The notes below the pieces were generated by a model, which saw nothing but the letters and a program-made list of their open reading frames with translations, did not search any database and was not told where the DNA came from. This document shows, piece after piece, positions 16,334 through 23,443 of a stretch of DNA of 34,516 nucleotides. Position 1 is the first letter of the stretch. Each line of letters begins with the position of its first letter. A program made the translations under genes and the position numbers. Origin of the DNA: Methylicorpusculum sp. (GTDB taxonomy: Bacteria > Pseudomonadota > Gammaproteobacteria > Methylococcales > Methylomonadaceae); assembly GCF_030651835.1 (NCBI RefSeq), contig NZ_JAUSBX010000074.1, positions 1 through 34,516 of the forward strand, given 5' to 3'.

Positions 16334-17024
16334 GCTTGCCGAGTATTTGTTTCAGAAACGGTAGAGTCAGCTTGCGTTTAGCGGCCAGTGTGGCATGGTC
16401 CAGTTCAGTCAGTAACTGCCACAAAGTAACCGTATCTCTTGCGTAACGGTTGAACAAAAATCGGCCGACTTGCGGAGAAAGATCAAAACCCAATTGTTTC
16501 GCCCTGAAGCTCAAGGCCAATATAATCTCTTCATCGGTAAGCGCTTGGAGTTTAAGCGTCAATCCCCAGTTAAGGCGGGTTTTAAGGTCAGGTAATTCAA
16601 TGGTCAGCCAATTAGGCGGGCAAGTTGAGGACAGGATTAATCGAAAACCATTATCCCGGTGTCGGTTGTAAAAATTAAAAAATTGCTGTTCCCATTCGGC
16701 GTGGCCTGCAATAGCGTCAATATTATCAAAACAAACCACTTCATAGTCTTCCAGACCATTTAATAAACCGGCATCCGGTAAATCCGGATGTATAAACTCA
16801 TAGTAGAAAGCCGTTTTTTTCTGTTCTTCCGCCAGCAGGCAACAGGCTTGCAGTAAATGAGTTTTTCCAAGGCCCGAACTTCCCCAGATAAAAAGCTGCT
16901 GTTCTCCTTCAAATGATACGCATTGAATCAGATGATTAATCGCTTCCTGGTTTTTACCCGGGTAAAAGCTATTAAACGAAGGTCTTAGCCTGTGTTCAAA
17001 TGCTAAAGGTATCTGCTCGACCAT
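16320..17024 (-). CDS. hda: DnaA regulatory inactivator Hda
   Basis: 234 residues of DnaA-like AAA+ type without the DNA-binding domain IV. The N-terminal QIPLAF (4-9) is a beta-clamp-binding motif, Walker A is GSSGLGKT (48-55), and CFDNIDAI is Walker B. The C-terminal arginine region, FRAKQLGFDLSPQVGRFLFNRYARD, is typical. Bound to the sliding clamp, Hda stimulates ATP hydrolysis on DnaA and so limits initiation. It is 9 bp after the DUF2069 gene and overlaps panE. Confidence 0.92.
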   Translation of the reverse strand: MVEQIPLAFEHRLRPSFNSFYPGKNQEAINHLIQCVSFEGEQQLFIWGSSGLGKTHLLQACCLLAEEQKKTAFYYEFIHPDLPDAGLLNGLEDYEVVCFDNIDAIAGHAEWEQQFFNFYNRHRDNGFRLILSSTCPPNWLTIELPDLKTRLNWGLTLKLQALTDEEIILALSFRAKQLGFDLSPQVGRFLFNRYARDTVTLWQLLTELDHATLAAKRKLTLPFLKQILGKHETP

Positions 17025-17033
17025 TATTCTTGC

Positions 17034-17372
17034 TTACGATTTCAGTGCCCGAACATAAAATGTCGCGCCCATAAAGAGCATCAGGCTGAACAGAATCTCA
17101 AGCAAAGCAAGTGAGCGTTCGGCTGGATTGACATAGGCTTCTGCTGTACCGTGAATGATATAGATCAAGCTGATATATGCAGCCCATGCGCAGCTTTTTC
17201 GCCGGCCGTGCAGCAGTCCTCGCATGGGTAAAAGTAAAGGCGTAACACTTAATAAAAGAATCATTGCCACCGGGAATCGGCTTTCAGTCAACACGGTAGG
17301 CCAAAGCATCAGTAATGCAAATAAGCCAAAAAAACCGGTTATGGCGATCGAATGATAAAAAGAGGGTTTCAT
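17034..17372 (-). CDS. DUF2069 inner membrane protein
   Basis: 112 residues with four hydrophobic segments (about 8-28, 33-50, 60-75 and 85-108), matching the small DUF2069 membrane proteins encoded near hda and arsC in many gammaproteobacteria. The loop AAYISLIYIIHGTAEAYVNP is a family signature. Function unknown. It appears to be the first gene of a DUF2069-hda-panE unit. Confidence 0.85.
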   Translation of the reverse strand: MKPSFYHSIAITGFFGLFALLMLWPTVLTESRFPVAMILLLSVTPLLLPMRGLLHGRRKSCAWAAYISLIYIIHGTAEAYVNPAERSLALLEILFSLMLFMGATFYVRALKS

Positions 17373-17451
17373 AATAATGAAATTAAAACAGTTTACACGC
17401 TATCTGCAATAAAAAAGAGCAAGTCGTTAAAATGTAAATAGGGTTGTCGTC

Positions 17452-17799
17452 TTATAAAATAGTCAAAACATTTTCAGGGGGTCGGCCAATTGCCGCTTTA
17501 TCGTTGGCCAGTACGATAGGTCTTTCAATCAATTTTGGATTGGCGACCATGCCTTCTATTAAAGCCTGGCGATCGAAGTTCAAATTATCCAGGCCGGATT
17601 CTTTGTATTCCGCTTCACTTTTACGCATGAGCTCGCGCGGTTCCATGTTTAACTTTTGTAAAATTATGTCCAGCTCCGAAGCTGTGGGCGGCGTTTTCAA
17701 GTAGTCAATGATTTCAATATCCAGGCCTTTATCCTGCAACAACTGCAAGGTTTGACGTGATTTACTGCAGCGCGGGTTGTGATAGATTTTTACGTTCAT
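17452..17799 (-). CDS. ArsC-family reductase (YfgD-like)
   Basis: 115 residues of thioredoxin-fold ArsC type. The active-site cysteine is C11 in YHNPRCSKSRQT, and the downstream ERPIVL motif supplies the conserved arginine. Arsenate reductase by homology. The linkage to hda and DUF2069 is the same as for the YfgD-like members, whose real substrate is uncertain, and no other ars genes are present. The 79 bp between it and the DUF2069 gene leave room for a separate promoter. Confidence 0.85.
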   Translation of the reverse strand: MNVKIYHNPRCSKSRQTLQLLQDKGLDIEIIDYLKTPPTASELDIILQKLNMEPRELMRKSEAEYKESGLDNLNFDRQALIEGMVANPKLIERPIVLANDKAAIGRPPENVLTIL

Positions 17800-17828
17800 A
17801 GGGCAAACATAACAGAATATTAAAACGC

Positions 17829-17834
17829 TATAAT
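17829..17834 (+). promoter_or_regulatory. Likely -10 element for ubiA
   Basis: A perfect TATAAT in the divergent arsC-ubiA intergenic region, about 78 bp before the ubiA start codon. The -35 region at the expected distance is poor, so this is a partial match only. Confidence 0.4.
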
Positions 17835-17911
17835 ACCATTTTTATTCCTGGTGCCAGCAATAGCAGGGCATCTTTTCAATCGAACAGCGCATCAATAAAC
17901 AGGACATACCG

Positions 17912-18784
17912 GTGAACAGTCAGCAGATTCAAGAGCGAGCGAAGCAGTATTGGTTGTTAGCCAGGCTCGACAGACCGATTGGCATTTATATTCTGCTTTG
18001 GCCTGCTTTATGGGCGTTATGGCTTGCCAGTGAAGGAAGTCCCAACCTTACCATCTTGTTTGTGTTTTGCGCGGGTGTTGTGCTGATGCGTTCTGCAGGC
18101 TGTGTCATCAACGATTATGCGGATCGCGATTTTGATCCTCATGTGGAGCGGACTCGTCAGCGTCCGATAGCCGCCGGTAAGGTTTCCACCAAAGAAGCGC
18201 TGATTATTTTTGTGGTGTTGAGTCTTTGCGCCTTTGCGTTGGTGTTACTCCTAAATACGCTGACCATCGCGCTTTCTTTTGGCGGCGCGTTTCTGGCAGC
18301 CAGTTACCCTTTTATGAAGCGCTACACGCACTTACCTCAAGCCTATTTGGGAATTGCCTTTGGTTGGGCTGTACCCATGGCTTATGCAGCAGAAACGGAT
18401 GCGATTCCTCTAACGGCCTGGGTGCTATACATCGCGGTTATCTTATGGGCTCTGGTGTATGACACCATGTATGCAATGGTCGACAAAGAGGACGATCTTA
18501 AAATAGGCGTAAAATCCACCGCAATCTTATTCGGTGACAAAGACCGGGAAATTATGGGTGGGCTTCAGTTGCTCATCATGAGTTTGCTACTGACGGTAGG
18601 CTATTTGCAAGGAATGGGATGGCTCTATTATGCGGGGTTATGTTCCGGGGCCGGATTTTTTATTTATCAACAACAGTTGATTTTTAAGCGTGAAAAATCC
18701 CAATGTTTTAAGGCTTTTTTAAATAACAACTGGTTCGGTTTGGTTGTGTTTATAGGTATTGTGCTCGATTATTGGGTGCGTTGA
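17912..18784 (+). CDS. ubiA: 4-hydroxybenzoate octaprenyltransferase
   Basis: 290 residues starting with GTG at 17912, preceded by AGGA. A polytopic membrane prenyltransferase with both aspartate-rich motifs: NDYADRDFD at 67-75 and [13 protein letters not shown] at about 183-195. These bind the magnesium-pyrophosphate of the polyprenyl donor. It attaches the isoprenoid tail to 4-hydroxybenzoate in ubiquinone synthesis. The motif [18 protein letters not shown] near the N-terminus is characteristic of UbiA. No ubiC is adjacent. The next gene starts 10 bp downstream. Confidence 0.94.
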   Translation: MNSQQIQERAKQYWLLARLDRPIGIYILLWPALWALWLASEGSPNLTILFVFCAGVVLMRSAGCVINDYADRDFDPHVERTRQRPIAAGKVSTKEALIIFVVLSLCAFALVLLLNTLTIALSFGGAFLAASYPFMKRYTHLPQAYLGIAFGWAVPMAYAAETDAIPLTAWVLYIAVILWALVYDTMYAMVDKEDDLKIGVKSTAILFGDKDREIMGGLQLLIMSLLLTVGYLQGMGWLYYAGLCSGAGFFIYQQQLIFKREKSQCFKAFLNNNWFGLVVFIGIVLDYWVR

Positions 18785-18794
18785 TACAGCCTTC

Positions 18795-19607
18795 ATGGAC
18801 ACATTGTTCTTCTGGTGTTCGAAGCTGATCTGGGCAATTGCTTCACCCGATCACCTTTTGCTTTTTGCCATAACTCTGGCCTGTGTTCTTTTTGGCTTGG
18901 GTCGTTATCAATCGGCGAAGCGATTGCTGACAGCTTGTGTTCTGACTTTTTGGATCATCGCCCTAATGCCGATTGGTCATTGGCTTTTGGCGCCGCTGGA
19001 ATCAAAATTTCCGGTTAATCCACCTTTGCCTGATCATATTGACGGCATCATCATGTTAGGCGGCAATGAAAAAATCGAAGCCAGCATCAAATGGCAACAG
19101 GTTGAACTCAAGGCCTATACCGAACGTGCTTTGGCGTTTATGCGCTTAGCCAGGCAATATCCGGATGCAAAACGGGTATTCGCAGGAGGCTCGGGCGGAC
19201 TGACAACGTTAACAAATTCAGAAGCCGATATCGCCGCCCAGCTGTTTCAAGAACAGGGCTTGGATATTTCCAACATTCAATTCGAACGCAATTCAAGAAA
19301 TACCTACGAAAACGCACTATTAACCAAGAAGTTAGTAAAGCCGAAGACTGGCGAGTTCTGGTTATTAATCACCAGCGCCTCTCATATGCCGCGTGCGATT
19401 GGTGTGTTTTGTCAGGCTGATTGGCGTGTTACAGCTTATCCGGTGGATCATTGGACAACGCCATCGCAGCAGGTGAAGCTTGACTTTGCTTTTGCAGAGC
19501 ATCTGGAGCAATTTGTTTACGGAACACGAGAATGGCTAGGCCTTGCCGGGTATTATTTTTCAGGAAAAATCAGGGAATTGGCCCCGAAAACATGCATCAA
19601 AAGTTAA
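18795..19607 (+). CDS. DUF218 (YdcF/ElyC-like) membrane protein
   Basis: 270 residues from the ATG at 18795; the frame can be extended upstream into ubiA but only from a TTG. Two N-terminal hydrophobic helices (about 15-30 and 38-58) are followed by a DUF218 domain: IDGIIMLGGNEKIEAS, AYTERALAFMRLARQYPDAKRVFAGGSG and FERNSRNTYENALLTKKL. ElyC, a close relative in E. coli, affects peptidoglycan and envelope homeostasis; the function here is inferred from that. Probably cotranscribed with ubiA. Confidence 0.85.
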   Translation: MDTLFFWCSKLIWAIASPDHLLLFAITLACVLFGLGRYQSAKRLLTACVLTFWIIALMPIGHWLLAPLESKFPVNPPLPDHIDGIIMLGGNEKIEASIKWQQVELKAYTERALAFMRLARQYPDAKRVFAGGSGGLTTLTNSEADIAAQLFQEQGLDISNIQFERNSRNTYENALLTKKLVKPKTGEFWLLITSASHMPRAIGVFCQADWRVTAYPVDHWTTPSQQVKLDFAFAEHLEQFVYGTREWLGLAGYYFSGKIRELAPKTCIKS

Positions 19608-19620
19608 CTCAAAAAAGGGT

Positions 19621-19648
19621 TTGCAGTCATAAAAAAGTTCTGTATAAT
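19621..19648 (+). promoter_or_regulatory. Promoter of tRNA-Thr
   Basis: TTGCAG, a 16-bp spacer and a perfect TATAAT at 19643-19648. The mature tRNA begins 13 bp later. Confidence 0.75.
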
Positions 19649-19661
19649 GCGCAGCTTCTTC

Positions 19662-19737
19662 GCTGGTGTAGCTCAGTTGGTAGAGCAGCTGATTTGTAAT
19701 CAGCCGGTCGCGGGTTCGAGTCCCATCACCAGCTCCA
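19662..19737 (+). tRNA. tRNA-Thr (anticodon TGT)
   Basis: 76 bases with a complete cloverleaf: acceptor arms GCTGGTG and CACCAGC, D-arm with AGCTCAGTTGGTAGAGC, anticodon stem CTGAT/ATCAG around TTTGTAA giving anticodon TGT, T-arm with GGTTCGAGTCC, discriminator T and encoded CCA. It has its own promoter and a strong terminator, so it is a monocistronic tRNA gene. The AT-rich accessory region begins right behind it, a common pattern where a tRNA gene serves as an integration site. Confidence 0.97.
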
Positions 19738-19746
19738 ATAAAATCA

Positions 19747-19779
19747 AGGCCTTAGGTTTTTTACCAAGGCCTTTTTTTA
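19747..19779 (+). terminator. Rho-independent terminator of tRNA-Thr
   Basis: AAGGCCTT ... AAGGCCTT forms an 8-bp stem around 12 bases, ending in a run of T residues. It begins 10 bp after the tRNA CCA end. Confidence 0.9.
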
Positions 19780-19871
19780 TTCCTAGGTAACACATAGGTA
19801 ACAAATTAACTGAAACTTTCTGAAACAATGAAAGGGCTATTCAGGAAATTTTGATCGATCTAATCTAGCCA

Positions 19872-20115
19872 CTAAGAATTGACTCCCTGCCCATAAATCA
19901 CATGACAAAACAGCCCATCAGGTTTAAAGGTTATTTTGTAGTCGTTAAATATTGGCTCATCACTGGATGGCAATACCTCTCTCGTCGGTTCGCCTGTAAA
20001 TATTGATTGAAAGCGAGGGCCTTGATGAATTTCAACGTCTACCCTTTATGACTATTTTTGAGCATTCTTCGTAGTCCGGTTTATCGATGTTCGGTTTTGT
20101 GAACCCGTTCCGCAT
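19872..20115 (-). pseudogene. Frameshifted small gene of unknown family
   Basis: An ATG at 20115 behind GGAGG opens a 27-codon frame (MRNGFTKPNIDKPDYEECSK...) that stops at 20032. An overlapping frame then continues with VDVEIHQGPRFQSIFTGEP and ends with KITFKPDGLFCHVIYGQGVNS at a stop at 19872. Both parts have protein-like composition, and joining them with a single frameshift near 20035-20050 gives about 82 residues. I do not recognise the family. It could also be two unrelated short frames, so this is tentative. Confidence 0.4.
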
Positions 20116-20165
20116 ACCCCTCCAAAATATTCTATCAATCAAATCCAATAAATTGACTTAATGCG

Positions 20166-20205
20166 TGCGCTTAAGATAATTGTCTTTTGATTTCATGCGC
20201 TTAAG
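20166..20205. repeat. Paired TGCGCTTAAG sites upstream of the AlpA-like gene
   Basis: TGCGCTTAAG occurs at 20166-20175 and again at 20196-20205, exactly 30 bp apart (about three helical turns). Each contains the CTTAAG palindrome. The spacing suggests binding of a dimeric regulator on one face of the DNA. The rest of 19780-20382 outside the frameshifted gene shows nothing else I can identify. Confidence 0.5.
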
Positions 20206-20382
20206 TGCTTGTCAAAAGTCAATATAAGATTTTTCGGTGATCTGGGATAAAAAATCATTATGATAAAATTGAGTTACAAACCTAAACCAATCGATTTAAT
20301 CGAGTGAGTAGGTGGACCGGACCAGTCCGACTTAAATGCCGAGACAATGACTGGCGGGTTAATTTTTCTGTGAGAACTCAAG

Positions 20383-20580
20383 ATGAAACAAAATTTAACA
20401 TTTATTCGCTCAAGAGATGTGCAGGAAATTTATGGAATCTCCCGAACAACCACATGGCGTTATGTTCGGCAGGGCAAACTGCCGCCGCCAACAAAAATCT
20501 CAGAGGGAATATGCGGCTGGGACCGAGCTCGCCTGGATGAATTTTTCGGAATTAAATCGGAGGTTACCAAAACTGAATAA
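20383..20580 (+). CDS. AlpA-family excisionase-like regulator
   Basis: 65 residues with a MerR-like winged helix-turn-helix: RSRDVQEIYGISRTTTWRYVRQGKLPPPTKI followed by WDRARLDEFFG. This is the pattern of the AlpA/Prophage CP4-57 regulators, small DNA-binding proteins that activate excision or other genes of integrated elements. The normal residue CGW before DRARLDEF is retained. Its presence behind a tRNA gene fits a degenerate integrative element, but no integrase is visible. A pair of 10-bp repeats lies upstream and may be its operator (inference). Confidence 0.8.
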   Translation: MKQNLTFIRSRDVQEIYGISRTTTWRYVRQGKLPPPTKISEGICGWDRARLDEFFGIKSEVTKTE

Positions 20581-20611
20581 CCCGGCGAATTCAACCACAA
20601 AGTCGCAAACT

Positions 20612-20839
20612 TTAATTTTTATCAGCGACATATTCGACTAAATCAGAGATTTGGCAATCAAAAAATTTGCAAAGCGAATCAAGATTGTTGGTCGTTGTAT
20701 TGTGACCTAATGGGTTATTAATTTTTGACAGTGTTGTTCTATTCACCCCCGTCACATTGGAAACCTCCTCAAGTGTTATTTTTCGGCCTTCCCTAAAGGA
20801 CTTTTCAGCAAGAAGTTCTTTCAATTTAAATCTAAGCAT
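20612..20839 (-). CDS. XRE-family transcriptional regulator
   Basis: 75 residues, essentially a single Cro/CI-type helix-turn-helix domain. ITLEEVSNVTGVNRTTLSKINN is the HTH, followed by TTTNNLDSLCKFFDCQISDLVEYV, the signature of the small YozG-like XRE repressors. It is divergent to the nuclease-like gene at 20951, and the 111 bp between them contain a sigma-70 promoter overlapped by two matched operator-like repeats. The arrangement implies that this protein represses the nuclease gene and possibly itself. Confidence 0.82.
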   Translation of the reverse strand: MLRFKLKELLAEKSFREGRKITLEEVSNVTGVNRTTLSKINNPLGHNTTTNNLDSLCKFFDCQISDLVEYVADKN

Positions 20840-20858
20840 AAGTTATTTAGTCACAAAA

Positions 20859-20875
20859 TGTTCTTGACAGGAACA
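20859..20875. promoter_or_regulatory. Operator-like inverted repeat 1
   Basis: TGTTCTTGACAGGAACA: 5-bp arms TGTTC/GAACA around 7 bases. It covers the -35 hexamer of the promoter for the nuclease-like gene. It pairs with a similar site 32 bp downstream. Confidence 0.7.
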
Positions 20876-20891
20876 ATTATCATTGTAGAAT
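20864..20891 (+). promoter_or_regulatory. Sigma-70 promoter of the HNH nuclease-like gene
   Basis: A perfect TTGACA, a 16-bp spacer and TAGAAT. Transcription should start near 20898, about 50 bases before the start codon at 20951. The -35 lies inside one operator-like repeat, and the predicted start region lies inside the other. Confidence 0.75.
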
Positions 20892-20907
20892 GTTCTCCAC
20901 AGGAAGT
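20891..20907. promoter_or_regulatory. Operator-like repeat 2
   Basis: TGTTCTCCACAGGAAGT matches operator 1 at 13 of 17 positions and preserves the TTC-N7-GAA core. It overlaps the last base of the -10 element and the predicted start site. Confidence 0.65.
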
Positions 20908-20950
20908 TTTATTCTTTTAGGGATATTATAACAATATTGGAGACCTTGTC

Positions 20951-21535
20951 ATGACCTATGAAACGCTTACTATAGCTTGCCTAAAGTGTGGAAAACCCCA
21001 TACCTATGTTCGAACCAGAAGTTTCAGAAAATACTGTTCGCATAAATGTGCCGTTGAATATAACGCACAATTAACGCATAACAAACTCATCAAATCACGA
21101 TTGATTACTGAATACTATATTAAATTTCCCCACAAAAGATTTTTAGCATCGACAAAAGCCTCAGCAAAAAAGCGAAACTTAGTGTTTGATATTTCAGAAA
21201 CCTGGTTCAAAAGTAAATTAGCCAGGGGTTTCTGTGAAATTTCGGGACTACCAATTAAAACTAAAACCTATGAGGCCGGTAAAGTTGGGGAGCGTTCATT
21301 CTATTCACCCTCAATTGATCGAATCGATAATGCTATTGGTTACGTTGAGTCGAATTGCCGGATCGTTTGCTGGGGCCTTAATATGGCTAAATCCAAATTT
21401 ACCGATCGAGATATTAATGCCCTGGCTTTGTCATTGGTTCTCAGCCATATTCCGGAAAGAGTGCAGCAGGATGTTATATCGTGTTTGCCAAAAAATCTAT
21501 TGGCATCATTGCCATCAGGAAACCCATATTATTAA
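20951..21535 (+). CDS. HNH-type endonuclease-like protein with N-terminal zinc finger
   Basis: 194 residues, with GGAGA ribosome binding site. The N-terminus has a C2-C2 zinc-ribbon-like motif (C10, C13, C29, C33). The second half has the pattern of HNH/endonuclease VII-like domains of phage origin: CEISGLP at 95-101, then SIDRIDNAIGY at 121-131 and NCRIV at 135-139. A nuclease role is inferred from this pattern; the exact metal and catalytic residues cannot be confirmed by eye. Its tight control by a divergent XRE gene suggests a product that is harmful when overexpressed. It may be a defence nuclease, a phage remnant or a homing-type enzyme. Confidence 0.65.
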   Translation: MTYETLTIACLKCGKPHTYVRTRSFRKYCSHKCAVEYNAQLTHNKLIKSRLITEYYIKFPHKRFLASTKASAKKRNLVFDISETWFKSKLARGFCEISGLPIKTKTYEAGKVGERSFYSPSIDRIDNAIGYVESNCRIVCWGLNMAKSKFTDRDINALALSLVLSHIPERVQQDVISCLPKNLLASLPSGNPYY

Positions 21536-22168
21536 CCGCTATAAGCGACGAGAGAGCAGATGATAAAGTTGAATCTAAGCGGCTATTTTTTAACGCCTCG
21601 GCAATGTTGAGGTCGCAAAAAAATAGAGTGTGTTAACACATCACTTGGATTCGACTTATATGTTCTTTGGGAAGGATTAGGCTAACGCCCAATGCCATGA
21701 CCCAAAAAATGAGGTCAACCAATTTAACAAGTGCCAACCTATCTTTGTTTCAGGGCTTTAACGCAATCATACTGACTCCATCAACAACAGCCGAGCCCTG
21801 GAAATTATTGCGTAGCCTGATATTGCAACGGAAAGTTATTCTTAAGAGCCACCGACTTCACCAACAACAAGAATGCCAGTTTTTTTCTACTGAATCCCTC
21901 AAGCATTTGCAGCCATCATTGCCGGAAATAAATTGTGCGCTGCCAAATCTAAAAAGGGCTATAGAACTGTTCGCATAGAAAAATGATGCAGGGCTTGATC
22001 TAGGAAGAAACGAAGATGAGATAGTATTCCTATAGGCCTATTCCTCATTTTAGCCCGTATTATTACGCCTACCCAGTTACACAAATAACGTCAATTCATC
22101 AGTTTAGTAGCTGGTCGAGTAACTTTCGAAACACCCTCCATCTTTACAAGTGTCGAATCAAGACCTGC
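21536..22168. other. Gene-poor stretch between the nuclease-like gene and the WYL gene
   Basis: It contains an inverted repeat pair (21568-21579 with 21644-21655, 12 bp with two G-U pairs), a perfect 12-bp palindrome TGTGTTAACACA at 21629-21640, and one weak ORF (21667-21978). Nothing else can be supported. Confidence 0.5.
21667..21978 (+). CDS. Doubtful hypothetical protein
   Basis: A 103-codon frame whose more natural start would be an internal ATG (at 21697 or 21709). No domain, signal peptide or membrane segment is seen. The composition is mixed, and no good ribosome binding site precedes the possible starts. It may be a decayed element gene or non-coding. It is listed only because it is the sole frame of any length in this stretch. 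Confidence 0.25.
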   Translation: MGRIRLTPNAMTQKMRSTNLTSANLSLFQGFNAIILTPSTTAEPWKLLRSLILQRKVILKSHRLHQQQECQFFSTESLKHLQPSLPEINCALPNLKRAIELFA

Positions 22169-23032
22169 CTAAAAGGCTATGTAAAATAGCAATTCTTCCC
22201 TATTAAGCAAAACAGTCTGTTGGGCCATGGCTTCACGTTGATAATCGTCTTTTCCGATCCGCAAAGATAATAATAAATACGACAACAAAGCCGCTCTTAC
22301 TGTAATCGTGGATTTACCCTCCAACATGCCAAAATCGCGCTCAATCGCCAGTTTTTGCGAATCGCTCAAACCAGGATGCGGGCCGATTTCAACCGTCAAT
22401 TGAGTTTCCCATAACGTATCGACAGGGTTGGGTTTTTCCAGCTTACCTACCACCATAGCCTTATGAATCCTTGCCAACACAAAATCACGGAACTCATTAT
22501 GCGAATAACTAAACGCCCGCATATGCCAGCGCCATCCGTCAAACACCAGCGTGTGAGGCTGCACTTTGCGAACCGCAGGCTCGGACGTTGTCATTGATTG
22601 ATAACCGATTTCTAACACCAAACCGAAACGCGCCGCCTGCAACACTGGCCGTAACACAGCCACATCAATGCGCCGCGTCGGCGATGGCAGCACTTCAATT
22701 GTTGGCAGATTACTCATCAACGTCACTACGGGTGACGCAGCGGATTTGGATGCCTGCAACACTTGCAAACACTCCTGCGGACTGCCGGTAATCAGCAGCG
22801 GCGTAAATTGTTCGGTAATCAGATAACGCTTCAACGAACGGTCGTACCGTAAATTATCCGGTCGAAACGACAAATACAGCGCAATATCCTTGGTCGCCTG
22901 CACCCGGCTGATCGAAAATGTATCGGTTAAAAAATTGGTGATCAGCTCGCCAGTCCAATAAACAGTGGCTTCCAGCAGCGTTAAACGCTGCTTAACATCC
23001 CATTTGAAAAAATCTTGCGGAATTTCGGTCAT
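22169..23032 (-). CDS. WYL-domain transcriptional regulator (CapW/BrxR-like)
   Basis: 287 residues from the ATG at 23032; a longer reading would need a TTG. An N-terminal winged HTH (about 15-75) is followed by a WYL domain (about 124-195; RKVQPHTLVFDGWRWHMRAFS and EFRDFVLARIHK) and a C-terminal WCX-like extension. This architecture is that of the CapW and BrxR repressors that control CBASS, BREX and other defence loci. It is transcribed away from the cas operon, with 200 bp between them, so it may repress cas expression or its own gene. Relation to cas is inferred from position only. Confidence 0.85.
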   Translation of the reverse strand: MTEIPQDFFKWDVKQRLTLLEATVYWTGELITNFLTDTFSISRVQATKDIALYLSFRPDNLRYDRSLKRYLITEQFTPLLITGSPQECLQVLQASKSAASPVVTLMSNLPTIEVLPSPTRRIDVAVLRPVLQAARFGLVLEIGYQSMTTSEPAVRKVQPHTLVFDGWRWHMRAFSYSHNEFRDFVLARIHKAMVVGKLEKPNPVDTLWETQLTVEIGPHPGLSDSQKLAIERDFGMLEGKSTITVRAALLSYLLLSLRIGKDDYQREAMAQQTVLLNREELLFYIAF

Positions 23033-23233
23033 AAATATATGAAAATAAAGATTGCATGACAATTAACTACTAGTATAAAGTTTACACCAAGTGGAGAGCA
23101 TTACCGATACTTTCCAGCCATTATCTAATATCGAACTACAATCACTTCTCTTGGCGGCTGAGTATGGAAGCAAGATAGTCATGGTTAGTAAAAGTTGTAT
23201 GCCTTTTTCAGATCACTCTATAAATCAACATCA

Positions 23234-23443
23234 ATGATAAAAAACCAATCTTACATAGCCCATGTACGTAAAACGGATAAAGAACAGCAAAGTGTCGCCA
23301 CCCATTTGCAGGAAGTGGCTGAAATTGCCAAAACCTTAGCAGCGAAAATCAATGTGCCTGAAGCAGGCGAGTTGATAGGACTATTGCATGATTTTGGTAA
23401 ATACAGTGTCACTTTTCAAAACTATATTCAATCCGGTACATGA
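23234..23443 (+). pseudogene. Truncated Cas3 HD-domain relic
   Basis: 69 residues from the ATG at 23234. It matches only the first part of a Cas3 HD nuclease domain: YIAHVRKTDKEQQSVATHLQEV..., then LIGLLHDFGKYSVTFQNYI and a stop. The next gene, full-length Cas3, has the aligned but clearly different stretch TGLLHDLGKYCPEF, so the relic comes from a second, diverged cas3 and not from a recent tandem duplication. The later HD-domain histidines and the whole helicase are missing. Its stop codon overlaps the ATG at 23440 of cas3 (ATGA), so it may still be translated and feed ribosomes into cas3. Confidence 0.75.
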
